NCBI GenBank assembly: GCA_039704465.1
Contig: JASFAU010000006.1
Span: 1,364,001 to 1,428,000 of the forward strand
Origin: Plasmodiophora brassicae
Lineage: Eukaryota > Endomyxa > Phytomyxea > Plasmodiophorida > Plasmodiophoridae
Length of the DNA: 64,000 bases
Direction: 5' to 3'
The notes below the pieces were generated by a model. The model ran no database searches. It saw only the letters and a program-made list of their open reading frames with translations, and was not told where the DNA came from. Below are positions 32,197 through 42,042 of the stretch, piece after piece (position 1 is the first letter of the stretch; each line of letters starts with the position of its first letter). The translations under genes and the position numbers were made by a program.

Positions 32197-32533
32197 CGGC
32201 GTAGGAATAGTAGTTGGCATCGTCGATGGATCGGTCGAGGTTCAGCGTCCTCGTAAGGACGAGTGAGAATTTGGAAGCTGGACCGGAGGTGAACAGGTCG
32301 GAATTGACGTCCAGTTGCAGTTCCTGAGTTCCATGTCATAATTCTCGCTGCGGCAGTATAACCGTGACACTGTGCAGACACATCAGGTCAATGGGAAAAC
32401 CGCCTAAAGAATATGGACGCCGGTCAAGACCTTTGTCGAACTTCTTGCCGTCCGGATCGACTTCAAGGACCTCAAACACGTCCTCGAACAGGTTGTGATG
32501 CGACATCGACGACAAGCGGCGTTGTGCGGTACC
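31985..32533 (-). pseudogene. RPB8: Partial RPB8 duplicate
   Basis: Matches 1806-2343 of the intact RPB8 locus: 5' flank, exons 1 to 3, introns 1 and 2, and part of intron 3. Exon 4 is absent. An 8-nt insertion in exon 2 (TTCCTGAG repeated before TTCCATG) shifts the frame. It keeps the introns, so it arose by DNA-level duplication and not by retroposition. The breakpoint in intron 3 coincides with the truncation of the PA-7TM paralogue. Confidence 0.9.
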
Positions 32534-32628
32534 ACCAGCACTCGATCGGCCTCCGTAGCGCCAGAACAACCCGTCGGACTCCACGAGCGGTGTTCGCGCA
32601 CCCGTCATTACAGCGGATCGCGCTCGGC

Positions 32629-35200
32629 ATGAAGTGTTTCGAAGTCATTGTGGCCGTGACGGTCGCCGCTGTCCTTATCGTCGTCAGAGCCTCAGACGAG
32701 CCGCCCATCGACAGGCAGGCGGGTTCGCTTCCTACCCAGCAAGTGGGCACACCGCCGCAGTCACCTCAGCCCGTTACTATCGACGAACAGAACGCGCAGC
32801 ATCATGCGAGCGCAAATTGGGTGCACAGGGTGTCCGGAACCACATACTCTAGCGGTGACGTCATCCGGGAACCCCTACCGAATGATATCATTCGCAGCAT
32901 CGTTGAGTTCGGAAACTGGGATGATCTCCGCGATGAGTCCTTCGTCGACAAGCAATGGAAGAAAGAAGTGCACAACGACGTCTGGGTGCGGTTTCAAGAC
33001 ATTCCTGACAGTCGTCTTCCCGACATGTGCAAGATGTTCGTTCAGAAAGGTGTTCTTCCGGCTGCCAGTCACGTTGCCGCACCGTCGTCAACGACCTGTT
33101 TAGCTCTACCGACACTCCGGAATGGTGGGACATGATGCCATTCCTCGTGCAATGTGGGGCCAACACATCCCTAGTGACTCGCCTGTACGTTTGTATTTTA
33201 ATACGGGGACGTCGGCAACTAAAACGGCTGTTGTCTTGTCAGGGAGTTGGCAGGTAGACGCCTGCAGTCGATTCCTGTCGAGATCGGGCAGTTGGCGTCG
33301 TTGAAATTTCTGTCAGCATTGCCCACATTGTGCTATACTATTTCTGGAACCTGAATCGGTGCGAATAGGGACTTGAGTTCTAATCTGTTGCAGTCGGTTC
33401 CTGCCGAGATTGGGCAGTTGACGTCGTTGGAGGTGCTGTGAGTAGTACTGTTGCCGACGTTTTGTGGTACTGTTTCTGGGCACTGATCCAATGGCAATAG
33501 GTACTTGAAATCCAATCGGCTGCAGTCGCTTCCTGCCGAGATCGGGCAACTGACGTCGTTGAAAACCCGTTAGTATTGTCCACACTGTGATGCCGTTTCT
33601 GGATATTGAACTGGTGCTGATAGGCTCTTGGGTTCCAATCCGTTGGATACCATTCCTGCCGAGATTGGGCAATTGACGTCGTTAGAGTTCCTGTGAGTAT
33701 TGACCACGTCGTCTGATACCGGTTCTGGTCCTCACGGAACCGATGTTGATAGGTTTGTGGGTCCCAGTCCGTTGCAGACGATTCCTGCCGAGATCGGGCA
33801 GTTGACGTCGTTGGAATCCCTGTGAGTTTTGGCCACATTGTGCTATATTGTCTGGACCCTGAGACGGTGCTACTAGAGTCCTGACTTCCTGCGAGCTGAG
33901 GTCGGTTCCTGCAGAGATTGGGCAATTGACGTCGTTGAAGACGCTGTGAGCATTGCCCACATGGCGTGATACTTGGTCCCGTTTCTGATCATTGAACCGA
34001 TGTAAATAGGGTCTTAAATTCCAATAAGCTTCAGTGGATTCCTGCGCAAATCGGGCAATTGGCGTCGTTGGAGTACCTGTGAGTCCTGGCCACACACTGT
34101 GTATCATACTGTTTCTGGACCCTGAACCGGTGCTAATAGGGACATAAGTAAGAATGGGTTGCAGTCGGTTCCTGCCGAGATTGGGCAATTGACGTCGCTG
34201 AAGAAGCTGTTAGTATTGCCACATTCTGTGCTACCGTTTCTGGTCATTCAACCGAAGTTAATAGGGACTTGGGTTCCAATGAGTTGCAGTCGATTCCTGC
34301 CGAGATCGGGAGTTTGACGTCGTTGGTAGAGCTGTAAGAATTGCCCACGTTGTGCGATACCATTTCTGCTCACTGAACCGGTGCTACGTAATAGGGATTT
34401 GTGTTTCAATCAATTGCAGTCGATTCCTGGTGGGATTTGGCAACTGACGTCGTTGGGTTCCTTGTGAGTATCGGCCACGTTGTGTGATATCCGGTACGGT
34501 CACTGAAACGATGTTAATAGGTCCTTGTGTTCCAATCCGCTGCAGTCGATTCCGGCAGGGATCGGGCACCTGACGTTGTTGACAGTCCTGTGAGCTACCC
34601 GCATCGGATGAGGCCGCTCTGATCACTGATACGGTGCTGATAGAGACCTGCGTGGCACGCACCTGCAATCGCTTCCTGCTGAAATTTGGCATTTGACGTC
34701 GTTGAAATTCCTGTGAGTATTGACCACATGGTGTGACACCGGTTCTGTTTACTGAACCGATGTTGGTAGGAACTTGGCTGACAATCAGTTGCGTTTGATT
34801 CCTGCCGAGATTGGGCTTTTGTCGTCGTTGGAAAAGCTGTATGGACTATTGGTCGCATTGTGCGATACCGTTTCTGACCACTGAACCGATGTTGGTAGGG
34901 ATTTGTGTTCCAATCCGTTGCAGTCGATTCCTGCTGAAATCGGGCAATTGACGTCGTTGAGAGTCCTGTGCGTACTGCCCGCGCTGGATGAGGGCTCCTG
35001 GATCACTGATATGGTGCTGATAGGGCTCTGAGAAACACTCCGCTGCAATCGATTCCTGCTGAAATTCGGCAGTTGACGTCGTTGAGAGTCCTGTGCGTAC
35101 TGCCCACGCTGGATGAGGGCTCCTGGGTCACTGATACGGTGCTGTTAGGGACCTGGGAAACACTCCGCTGCAGTCGATTCCTGCTGGCCACGTTGAGTAG
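32629..35200 (+). CDS. Secreted F-box and leucine-rich-repeat protein, one LRR per exon (probably frame-broken)
   Basis: The N-terminus (ATG 32629) has a signal peptide (MKCFEVIVAVTVAAVLIVVR) and an F-box (EPLPNDIIRSIVEFGNWDDL). The frame must shift once between about 33040 and 33100 to reach VVNDLFSSTDTPEWWDMM, ending at donor 33184. Then come fifteen LRR exons and a truncated sixteenth: 33243-33311, 33369-33437, 33501-33568, 33624-33692, 33753-33821, 33877-33945, 34010-34078, 34140-34208, 34265-34333, 34395-34463, 34521-34589, 34644-34712, 34770-34838, 34899-34967, 35024-35092 and 35149-35200. Fourteen of the fifteen are exactly 69 nt (23 residues, consensus LxLxSNxLQSIPAEIGQLTS); the third is 68 nt. 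All introns (54-64 nt) are phase 2. The stop TAG is at 35198-35200. The two frame losses suggest a young pseudogene or undetected splicing. Confidence 0.75.
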
Positions 35201-36396
35201 TATCAAGCTCGTTATTGACACTGGCCGGCGGCTGCCGACACTGAGGCGACGGTGAATACAATACCTGTTGTGTTTGGTCCCAGACTGACGGTTTTCTGTA
35301 TACCGGTCGTTGAGAGCTCATGTGTCAACAACACTATGCCGTTGAACGCGCCTCGCATGACAGATCGAATCTGAATGCGCTGGAGGTCGCTGTGCTCATG
35401 TCAGCGATGCAATTAGACAGCATTTCTGAACGTGCCAATCGGCTCGATCGACGGCACCGAGTTAACTTACCTGCACACAAGGCCGGGGCCAAAGTTGAAC
35501 AAGACGTGTGCGAAAGCGACAATGTTCACGCATTCCCATCTCTCTTGGGCAGGCACCAGCGTCGTACTCGTATGCAGCACGGCTTCGCGGTGGACCGTGC
35601 TGCCCACGTCCACGTCGAATGGTGTGTTTTCGTCTGATTTTAACCACGATGCCTGACACCAATTGCTCCCAGCCGACGTTTGACGACTGACTCTCCTTTA
35701 CGACAAAAAGCGCGAGTTACGTATGAAGGCCTTAGTTGTTTGCCACTTAGGAAGTGGGCAGGAACCTGCCGGGGGATGTCGATCACGTCACCCGTCATTA
35801 CACGTTCGTAACGCCGGTTCAGCGAGACGCCACAGTGCTGCTGACGAACAGAAGCTGCAGAAAGGCGATAACGGACACCACACCCAAGTAAGCGTCTACC
35901 GCGACCCAAGGCACTGGCAAAGCCGCGGGGGTGTGGAGTGTGGACATTCTGGGAGAGTGCACTACAGTTCGCCACAGTCATTTCTGCGCCCAAAATAGCA
36001 CTTACCCTCACTTTAAGCACATGTGCTTATTTCGGGGTAATTCGCATACTAGAACACCCCCACCTTTAAGCACCCACTCCCCGGGGACAACGATATGTGC
36101 GTAACCCGAGGTTTAACTCTGTAGAGGCGGTCAACTGGGTTACATCACACGACTGGCCGCTGCGCCATTGGAAGGCTTCCAAAATACCGTAGATCACGAG
36201 TCTGAGTCGATTTAGACCCGCAGTCCTTCCCCGATCTGAGCGAATTAGACCGGTTCTAAGATCCGTCTTAGATATGCGGAGACCACGAAACGGTCTTCTT
36301 AGATACAAGACGCAGATTCTTGCAAATGTTACATTTTTCTCTGCGGAGTCCGTACGGACTTCATCGGCGCAGTCGCGACCTGGGTGTATTCAGAGT
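35201..36396. other. Intergenic with repeat fragments
   Basis: About 35470-35640 on the minus strand encodes ECVNIVAFAHVLFNFG, matching 38230-38390 on plus (ECVNIVAFTHVLFNFGLVLR), so it is an inverted fragment of that gene. 35818-35890 is the inverted copy of 11190-11260. A 16-bp perfect palindrome TAAGCACATGTGCTTA is near 36014. The 36121-36150 piece repeats the GGTCAACTGGGT unit found beside tRNA-Asp. I see no intact gene. Confidence 0.55.
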
Positions 36397-36860
36397 GTGA
36401 TGTCGGAGTCGAAGAAGAAGCGCAAGTCATCTCCCAACTGGCTCGACTACGATGTCGGCGTCCTATTGAACGTGATTGAGACGATCACGCCGTTAGGTGA
36501 CAACGGGTGGGAAAAGGTCCCGAAGCTCTTCAACAGGGACGAGGCTATGGTCACCGCGCGCGATGACGAGCAATATGCGAACGCAGGTTTGTCGCGCTGA
36601 AGAACCATCGGAAGCCGACTGGCGATCCCGATTGACCCCCGAATGTCGTCCGTGCCAAACGGCTCCAAAGGGGCATGGACAATCATGCCTCGGTTGCGCG
36701 AATTGGGAATGATGAAGACGACGATCACCACGGCGACGGCTTCTTTCCTGGCGGCCTTGGAGTCAATGACGTCAACGGTATCGGCGACGGGAACGATGAC
36801 AGTACTGACGAGTGCGCCGAAAGCAGGGATGTCGACGATGACCAACGCAGCGCCGAGCCA
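36397..36860 (+). pseudogene. DUF6818-like Myb/SANT gene, left arm of an inverted pair
   Basis: Begins MSESKKKRKSSPNWLDYDVG and continues VLLNVIETITPLGDNGWEKV, then ARDDEQ. A 1-nt insertion next to the AACGCAGG sequence shifts it away from the expected KRKFAALKNHRKPTGDPD. The 'ITPLG..GWE.V...FN....ARD.E..KRKF..L.N..KPTGDPDCPP' layout is that of the DUF6818 Myb-like family. A TGA (36633-36635) stands at the CPP cysteine. A second frame further on is Asp/Gly-rich (GNDEDDDHHGDGFFPGGLGV). Confidence 0.7.
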
Positions 36861-37139
36861 GTTGGCCAGCATCAGGCGCACTGGGCCGCCCCGTTTCAAT
36901 CGCACCGGTCGGTCGCAAGAGGAATTGCGCCTGTTAGGCGCGAACCTCGTGGGGCAAACGCCTTCGCCTGGTTCGACAATGTCGTACACGGCCAAGCGCC
37001 GACAAAATCTGGACCAGTTCATCGATCGTGCCGAGCAGAACCTGTCCGACGGCGCCGACATGATGCAATTGGGGCGACCCTGTGCGCCTGATGCTGGCGG
37101 ACGACTGGCTGATCGGCGCTGCGTTGGTCATCGTCGACA

Positions 37140-37628
37140 CCACCCCGCTTTCGGCGCACTCGTCAGTACTGTCATCGTTCCCGTCGCCGATACCGTTGAC
37201 GTCATTGACTCCAAGGCCGCCAGGAAAGAAGCCGTCGCCGTGGTGTTCGTCGTCTTCATCATTCCCAATTCGCGCAACCGAGACGTGATCGTCCAGACCC
37301 CTTTGGAACGGACGACATTCGGGGGTCAATCGGGATCGCCAGTTGGCTTCCGATGGTTCTTCAGCGCGGCAAACTTGCGTTTGCATTGCTCGTCATCGCG
37401 GGCGGTGACGATGGCCTCGTCCCTGTTGAAGAGCTTCGAGACCTTTTTTCTCCCGTTGCCACCTAACGGCGTGATCGCCTCAATCACGTCCAATAGGACG
37501 CCGACATCGTAGTCGAGCCAGTTAGGAGATGACTTGCGATTCTTCTTCGAGTCCGACACCACACTCTGACCACACCCAGGTCGGCCAGGGGAAGGCGTTT
37601 GCCCCACGCAGGAAGACCTGAAGCAACA
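37140..37628 (-). pseudogene. DUF6818-like Myb/SANT gene, right arm of the inverted pair
   Basis: Read on minus, SKKNRKSSPNWLDYDVGVLL, DEAIVTARDDEQCKRKFAAL and KNHRKPTGDPD are in one frame, then a TGA (complement at 37326-37328) at the same cysteine position as in the left arm. Downstream is the same Asp/Gly-rich region. The two arms (about 36390-36860 and 37140-37600) face each other across about 280 bp. Confidence 0.7.
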
Positions 37629-37982
37629 CAAAGGAAGCTCCGATTCGGGGAATCAATCGAACCCCGGTCGCATCCGTGGCAGGGATGCATACTGGCCACT
37701 ATACGAAATAGAGGCGGTCAACTGGGTCACGCGACAGGTCGCTTCGCCATTAACCATCAGTGAAGCGTTTCCTCTCATCGACTACTATTATGGCGCTTCT
37801 GGACGCCGATTGAGGTTACAGCCCCACCCCCTTGCGAAGACAGCGTGCAAGCACACACCGCCGCGGCCGAGGCATTTCGATGGACCAATCAGTCGTACGT
37901 TACGATGCTAACAAGGATAACGCGTTGACTAATAAAATGTACAGTGGCGGTGCAAGTCCATTACTTACAAATATTATAGTGC
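37622..37982. repeat. Segmental duplication unit with tRNA remnant (copy 2)
   Basis: Counterpart of 2640-3019. It lacks about 23 bp found beside the tRNA in copy 1 and lacks the Harbinger-like MITE: CAAGTCCATTACTTACAAAT reads straight through the position where copy 1 has TTA-MITE-TTA. Confidence 0.8.
37639..37708 (-). pseudogene. tRNA-Asp-derived pseudogene, anticodon now GCC
   Basis: The minus strand keeps GTATAGTGGCCAGTATGCAT and the GGATG anticodon-stem side, but the anticodon loop reads CTGCCAC (GCC, glycine) in place of CTGTCAC. The T-loop has a 4-nt insertion. The 5' acceptor strand is deleted, so it cannot pair with the 3' strand. Confidence 0.8.
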
Positions 37983-38161
37983 CATTCATCATGGAGCGAC
38001 GTAGACGTTTGCAGGGCGCGTTGCTCCGTTGACTCGTCAGTTAATGATTCCGTATCATGAACGATGGATGAAACGGTTCCCCTCAATTGCCGATCTCACA
38101 GCTGTATCCATGGAGGTGATCGATGTGCTCGTCGATGAACTTTGTCCCTGAGCACTGATAC

Positions 38162-38452
38162 GTGTGTTCGCAGGACGTGACCGATATGCAGTACAACACG
38201 GCGTTCATCGGGGCGGGCGCGTTTTCCATCGCGCTCGGCATCCAGCAGGCGCGTCGACGTGGCAACACGGTCCAACGCGAAGCCGTGCCTGCATGCGATG
38301 CTGGTGCCTGTCTGGAGAGCTGGGAATGCGTGAACATTGTCGCTTTCACACACGTCTTGTTCAACTTTGGCCTCGTCCTGCGTCAGGTACGGGTGCCATC
38401 GTTCGTGCCGATTTTCGTTCGGCCGCGTCAAACAGCTGAATCAGGGCTGTGA
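38162..38452 (+). CDS. Unidentified ORF, possible exon
   Basis: The frame contains MQYNTAFIGAGAFSIALGIQ and ECVNIVAFTHVLFNFGLVLR and ends PRQTAESGL. Two hydrophobic stretches suggest membrane association. Its middle is conserved in an inverted fragment at 35470-35640, so it derives from a real gene, but I do not recognise the family. It may be an exon of a larger gene and has no obvious signal peptide. Confidence 0.4.
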   Translation: MCSQDVTDMQYNTAFIGAGAFSIALGIQQARRRGNTVQREAVPACDAGACLESWECVNIVAFTHVLFNFGLVLRQVRVPSFVPIFVRPRQTAESGL

Positions 38453-38718
38453 CTCATCCGTCAGCTGGAGGTGCTGGCGTCACGGGGCAGGTAAACGGAT
38501 GCACCTTCGGCTGGTGTAGATCTGGCTCTCTGCCCTGGATCGATCGATCCACTGTACATGTAGTACATCAGCTCTCATTTAGGCGTCTAGCTAGCGCGCG
38601 TCCTTTGCGACGGCGCACCGAGACACTAGACAGGCTTGGGCGCGGTGGACACTGGACACGGCACGAAGCTGGTTAACGTAATTTGACGAGTTTAGTATCG
38701 TCAATGCCGCCTGTACGA

Positions 38719-40215
38719 ATGCACAGTGCTGTTGCCGTCACCCTGCTACTCAGGGCGCTTGACGCCTCGGTGACGTTTAACCTGGGGGATAACGCCACTG
38801 CGACATGGTATTCCCCGACAATGTCATCGTTCCTGGGACCACAACCCGAAGACCATCTTCCAGCAACGACCGGTCCCTTTGTCCTGTTCTCCGGCGACCT
38901 CTGCGATTCAGGTGCTTTCCCATCAACGACAATCTCCGGCAAGGTCGTAGTCGGGTCGATCGAGGCCTCGTCCACGCTCCATTGCACTTACGAAACCACG
39001 TACCTGAACCTGTACAACAGTGGCGCCGTTGCTTTCATTGGTACGCCGTTCGCCATGACCCTGGATTCGTTCTCGGGACGTTGACGCGCCCGCCGAGCAG
39101 GGATATCTCCGGACGTGATTCCTGGGAAAGGTGCTTTCGGTCACGACGGGACCCGTGGCGCCCGGACGCGCTCCCCGCCGATGCTGTACGTGTGGACGGG
39201 GCCAAGCCAGGCCGAGTACCAGATGGTGGAGGCCGCTGCCGGCCTGGGATATAATGCCACCGTGTTCCCCGATCGCAACGTCTGGGTGGGTACGTACACA
39301 TCCTGGTACTACCAGCTGTTCGTTCGAGCGATCCCCGGGACCGTCCTACTTGGTGCTGGCGCTGTCGCCGCCGTGTTCTTGGCGGTGCATCTGATGAACA
39401 TCGCGAAGCGGTACAACAGCAGTACTGGCAGCGCCCCGCGAGAAGGCAACGCTCAACGACATCGTATAACGTACATCGTGAAACGCATTGGGATCCCGCA
39501 AGTCACGCTGATGGTTGAGGCGATTACCGCGACGGCCGCCGGTCTGGGTCTCGCGATCGGCGGCCTGTACAGCACGTCGAACCTGTCTGAGGGCGCGTCC
39601 GGGTTCTTCATAACGCTGCTGTCCGGATGGGGATTCGCCTGCTCCATCGGCTCTGGCATCGCCTGGAACCGCGACCTGCATGCGGTGGTCGACACGGGCG
39701 CCAAGCCGTCGCTGGCAACCCGCATCCTTCGTGGCGATTACCGAACGGCCACGGCCGCTCTCTGCATCGTTCCCATCCTGCTGGACACGGCGGTCTCGGC
39801 GTCAATCGCCATGCAGTATTCGCCACTGCTGCTGGATCTGGTCTATATCGCGGTCCTGTTCGCCCTGCAGCTGATGGTCAGCGGGCATATCATCGCCGGC
39901 GTCGTCCGGTTCTACAAGGTCGCCAGGCAGGTTCGCCGCAATGTCGTTCGGAACGGCAACGACGCCGTCGACGGCGTGCTGAAGCGTTTGAGCTTCTGTG
40001 CGCTCGGCATGGCTCTCTCGATGATCATGTACTGTGCGGGGGCCGCCGTTCTAGCGATACCCTCGGTGGGGTTCTCTCCCGGTGGCTGGACGGTGTCGTT
40101 CGCCATGTCGAACACGGCCCGCGCCCTGGACAGCGCCTTCCGGGTCGCGATATTCAAACCCAGGTCCAACCGGGCGATCGGCGCATCGCCCGTCCCCGGA
40201 CGGCCGTCCCCATGA
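38719..40215 (+). CDS. PA-domain seven-transmembrane protein, intact paralogue (2 exons)
   Basis: Exons are 38719-39040 and 39101-40215, with a 60-nt intron, giving 478 aa. An upstream in-frame ATG at 38704 is possible, but the start at MHSAVAV is the one conserved in the paralogue. The signal peptide is MHSAVAVTLLLRALDASV. The ectodomain (about 20-185) resembles a protease-associated domain: GPQPEDHLPA, GSIEASSTLHCTYETTYLNL, GAVAFIGISPDVIPG. Seven hydrophobic segments follow: VLLGAGAVAAVFLAVHLMNI, LMVEAITATAAGLGLAIGGL, FFITLLSGWGFACSIGSGIA, LCIVPILLDTAVSASIAMQY, LDLVYIAVLFALQLMVSGHI, LSFCALGMALSMIMYCAGAA, and a last weaker one near GGWTVSFAMSNTARA. It is receptor-like in layout. Ligand and signalling partner are unknown. 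Confidence 0.8.
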
Positions 40216-41143
40216 GGTCAATAATTCAACGTACGCGAGATCGCCCCGAAGCGTCAGGCCTCGACGTGCTTCACGCGTGGGTGCGCCGCGTACCATCTGG
40301 TCGAAGCTGGCGTCAACGCTCCCGCCTGAAGCCGCCAATGCTCGACGCCGAACGTGATCTCGAGGCCGTATATCGCGCAACCCGTTGATACCGAGTAATT
40401 ACTACAACAACGTGATGGTAGCCAGCGTCGTCTGCCTCTGATCCTGCTGCGCAACTGCGACCAGGCACAGGAAGCACGTTCGCAGCTGAAGTTCATTGCA
40501 ACTGCGACTGCAGCGGTGGCATGCTCACCGAACCTGGAACGAATGTGGCAAGCCGGCGTTCAACGCCAAACAGCGGGTCACCGTGATCGATCGCCTCTGG
40601 GGTAACGTTTACAACAGCGTGGAATCATTGTAAAGTCACCCAAGAGGCGTGGAATCATTGTAAAGTTACCCAAGTGGCGATCGACCACGGTGAACCGCTG
40701 TTGGCGTTGATGTTTGTTTGCAAGCAGTGCCAGTTCTGCCCGAGTAGTTGCTGGATGTTTTAACAGTAAATATGTAATTTAGACGTGAGTTGGTTCGAAA
40801 CCGTGAACAAGCGTATTGATAGTATCGTGCAAACCCACATAAAGCTTTGCGATACGCGTCACGACCTCTGCCCCGGTATACCAAAGCGCCCCTATCGCCG
40901 ATATCTGTGTGGCGCTTAGGCGACGCTCGTCAGCCGCATACCAGTAGACGACATGTGAAGGAATTACGGATTCGTCGGCTGTGAACACTGGTTGTAGGGC
41001 GGATTCCCGCAACTCCCTGCACGAGGCGCACGGGTGACCGTTGGCGCCCGCGGACTCCGCGACGGGGACGGGGGCTGCGGAGTCCGCGGCGGGGCGTCGT
41101 CGTTGTTGGTGTTGTTCGGGCAGCAGCCGGTGCTCCGCGACCA
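40216..41143. other. Intergenic, no supported gene
   Basis: A 21-bp direct repeat, GTGGAATCATTGTAAAGT followed by TACCCAAG or CACCCAAG, occurs twice near 40620-40675. A minus-strand frame ending at 40779 contains YWYAADERRLSATQISAIGA and could be a real C-terminus, but its upstream part is Ser/Pro-rich noise overlapping TMA7. Confidence 0.45.
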
Positions 41144-41386
41144 ATGTCTGGCAAAGCAGGTAGGGAGACGCCGGTGACGACCTGGGCGGCTCGCCGGGGA
41201 CTGGACTGAGGGCGTGTCGTGTTCTCCGTCTGGACAGGTGGCAAGAAGAAGCCGCTGAAGCAGGCGAAGGCGCAGGACAGGGAATACACCGACGAGGACA
41301 AGGCGTTCCTGAAGAAGAAACAGGAAGAGGCGGCCGCGCTGAAGAAAGCGAAATCCGACCTGCAGGCGAAGGGCAAGAAGAAGTGA
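41144..41386 (+). CDS. TMA7: TMA7-like ribosome-associated protein (2 exons)
   Basis: Exon 1 is only 16 nt (41144-41159, MSGKA plus one base). After a 78-nt intron, exon 2 runs 41238-41386. The 54-aa product begins MSGKAGGKKKPLKQAKAQ and continues YTDEDKAFLKKKQEEAAAL, the translation-machinery-associated protein 7 pattern (MSxxxGGKxKPLK...DxAFxxKxxEE). It stops after LQAKGKKK and lacks the usual C-terminal GP(L)xxGGIKKSGKK block, so it is about 10 residues short, either naturally or because a third exon was missed. Small basic cytoplasmic protein that associates with ribosomes. Confidence 0.85.
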
Positions 41387-42042
41387 AGCTGTTACTAATT
41401 ACGTCGCCTGTTCGGCTGTGAACCCCACACTGTACCTCGCCTGGAACGTAGTCGTAGCACCAACAGAGGCGCGCGGAGACGGGCGCCACCGTCCAAACAC
41501 AGCTCCACGCGTCGTTGGCCGCCACATCGGCTGTCGACGACCTCGGGGAACATTCCGGACAGTATAAAACAGGGGCCCAGCGCCGCCGTGGACCAGTCAG
41601 CGGGCCCCTTCCGACCCGGCGTCCCGTCTATACACGTCTGTTCTGGAAGAGGTGCGCTTGCCGTCTTGCGTTGCTCTCTGTCTGTGTGTCGTCGTCCCGG
41701 TGAGAGGAGCGAATGCTGCTGCTGCTGCGCGTCTGGGACCTGACTCTCTGCCAAACAGACAGTCACCGGTGGCCGCTCGTAGCACTAAGGAGCACGTCGT
41801 CGTCGATGCCGCCGCCCGTTGAACTCGTCGGCCCGCGCTCCCTGCGCCGCACCCTGTTCCATCGTCGGGGCCTGCTGCGAGGTACGGGGCGGGGCCCCCA
41901 CACCGCCGTATCGTACGTGTGCTCACCATGTCGAACGGCAGTGCTGCCGACGTCCGTCTTCCCGCGTCGCCTGCCCCGATCGCAGCTGCGCCCGACGCCG
42001 ATCCTGCGACGCGCCTGCCTGAACCGTCGCGCGTTCTCGGCG

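Noticed and set aside
33313..35221. Series of minus-strand frames with repeated RRQLPNLGRNRLQ-like units
   Set aside because: They are the complement of the plus-strand LRR exons and read through introns; the plus-strand LRR reading fits splice signals and LRR consensus.
36643..37512. 289-codon open frame
   Set aside because: It spans the inverted DUF6818 pair and its second half mirrors its first on the opposite strand. The real coding frames are the DUF6818 ones.
40779..41525. 248-codon minus-strand frame
   Set aside because: Overlaps TMA7 and is Ser/Pro/Arg-rich over most of its length. Only the last 70 residues look protein-like, not enough to call a gene.
41571..41580. TATA-box-like AGTATAAAAC
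   Set aside because: A single AT-rich word about 470 bp before the LON-N start, with no further support.
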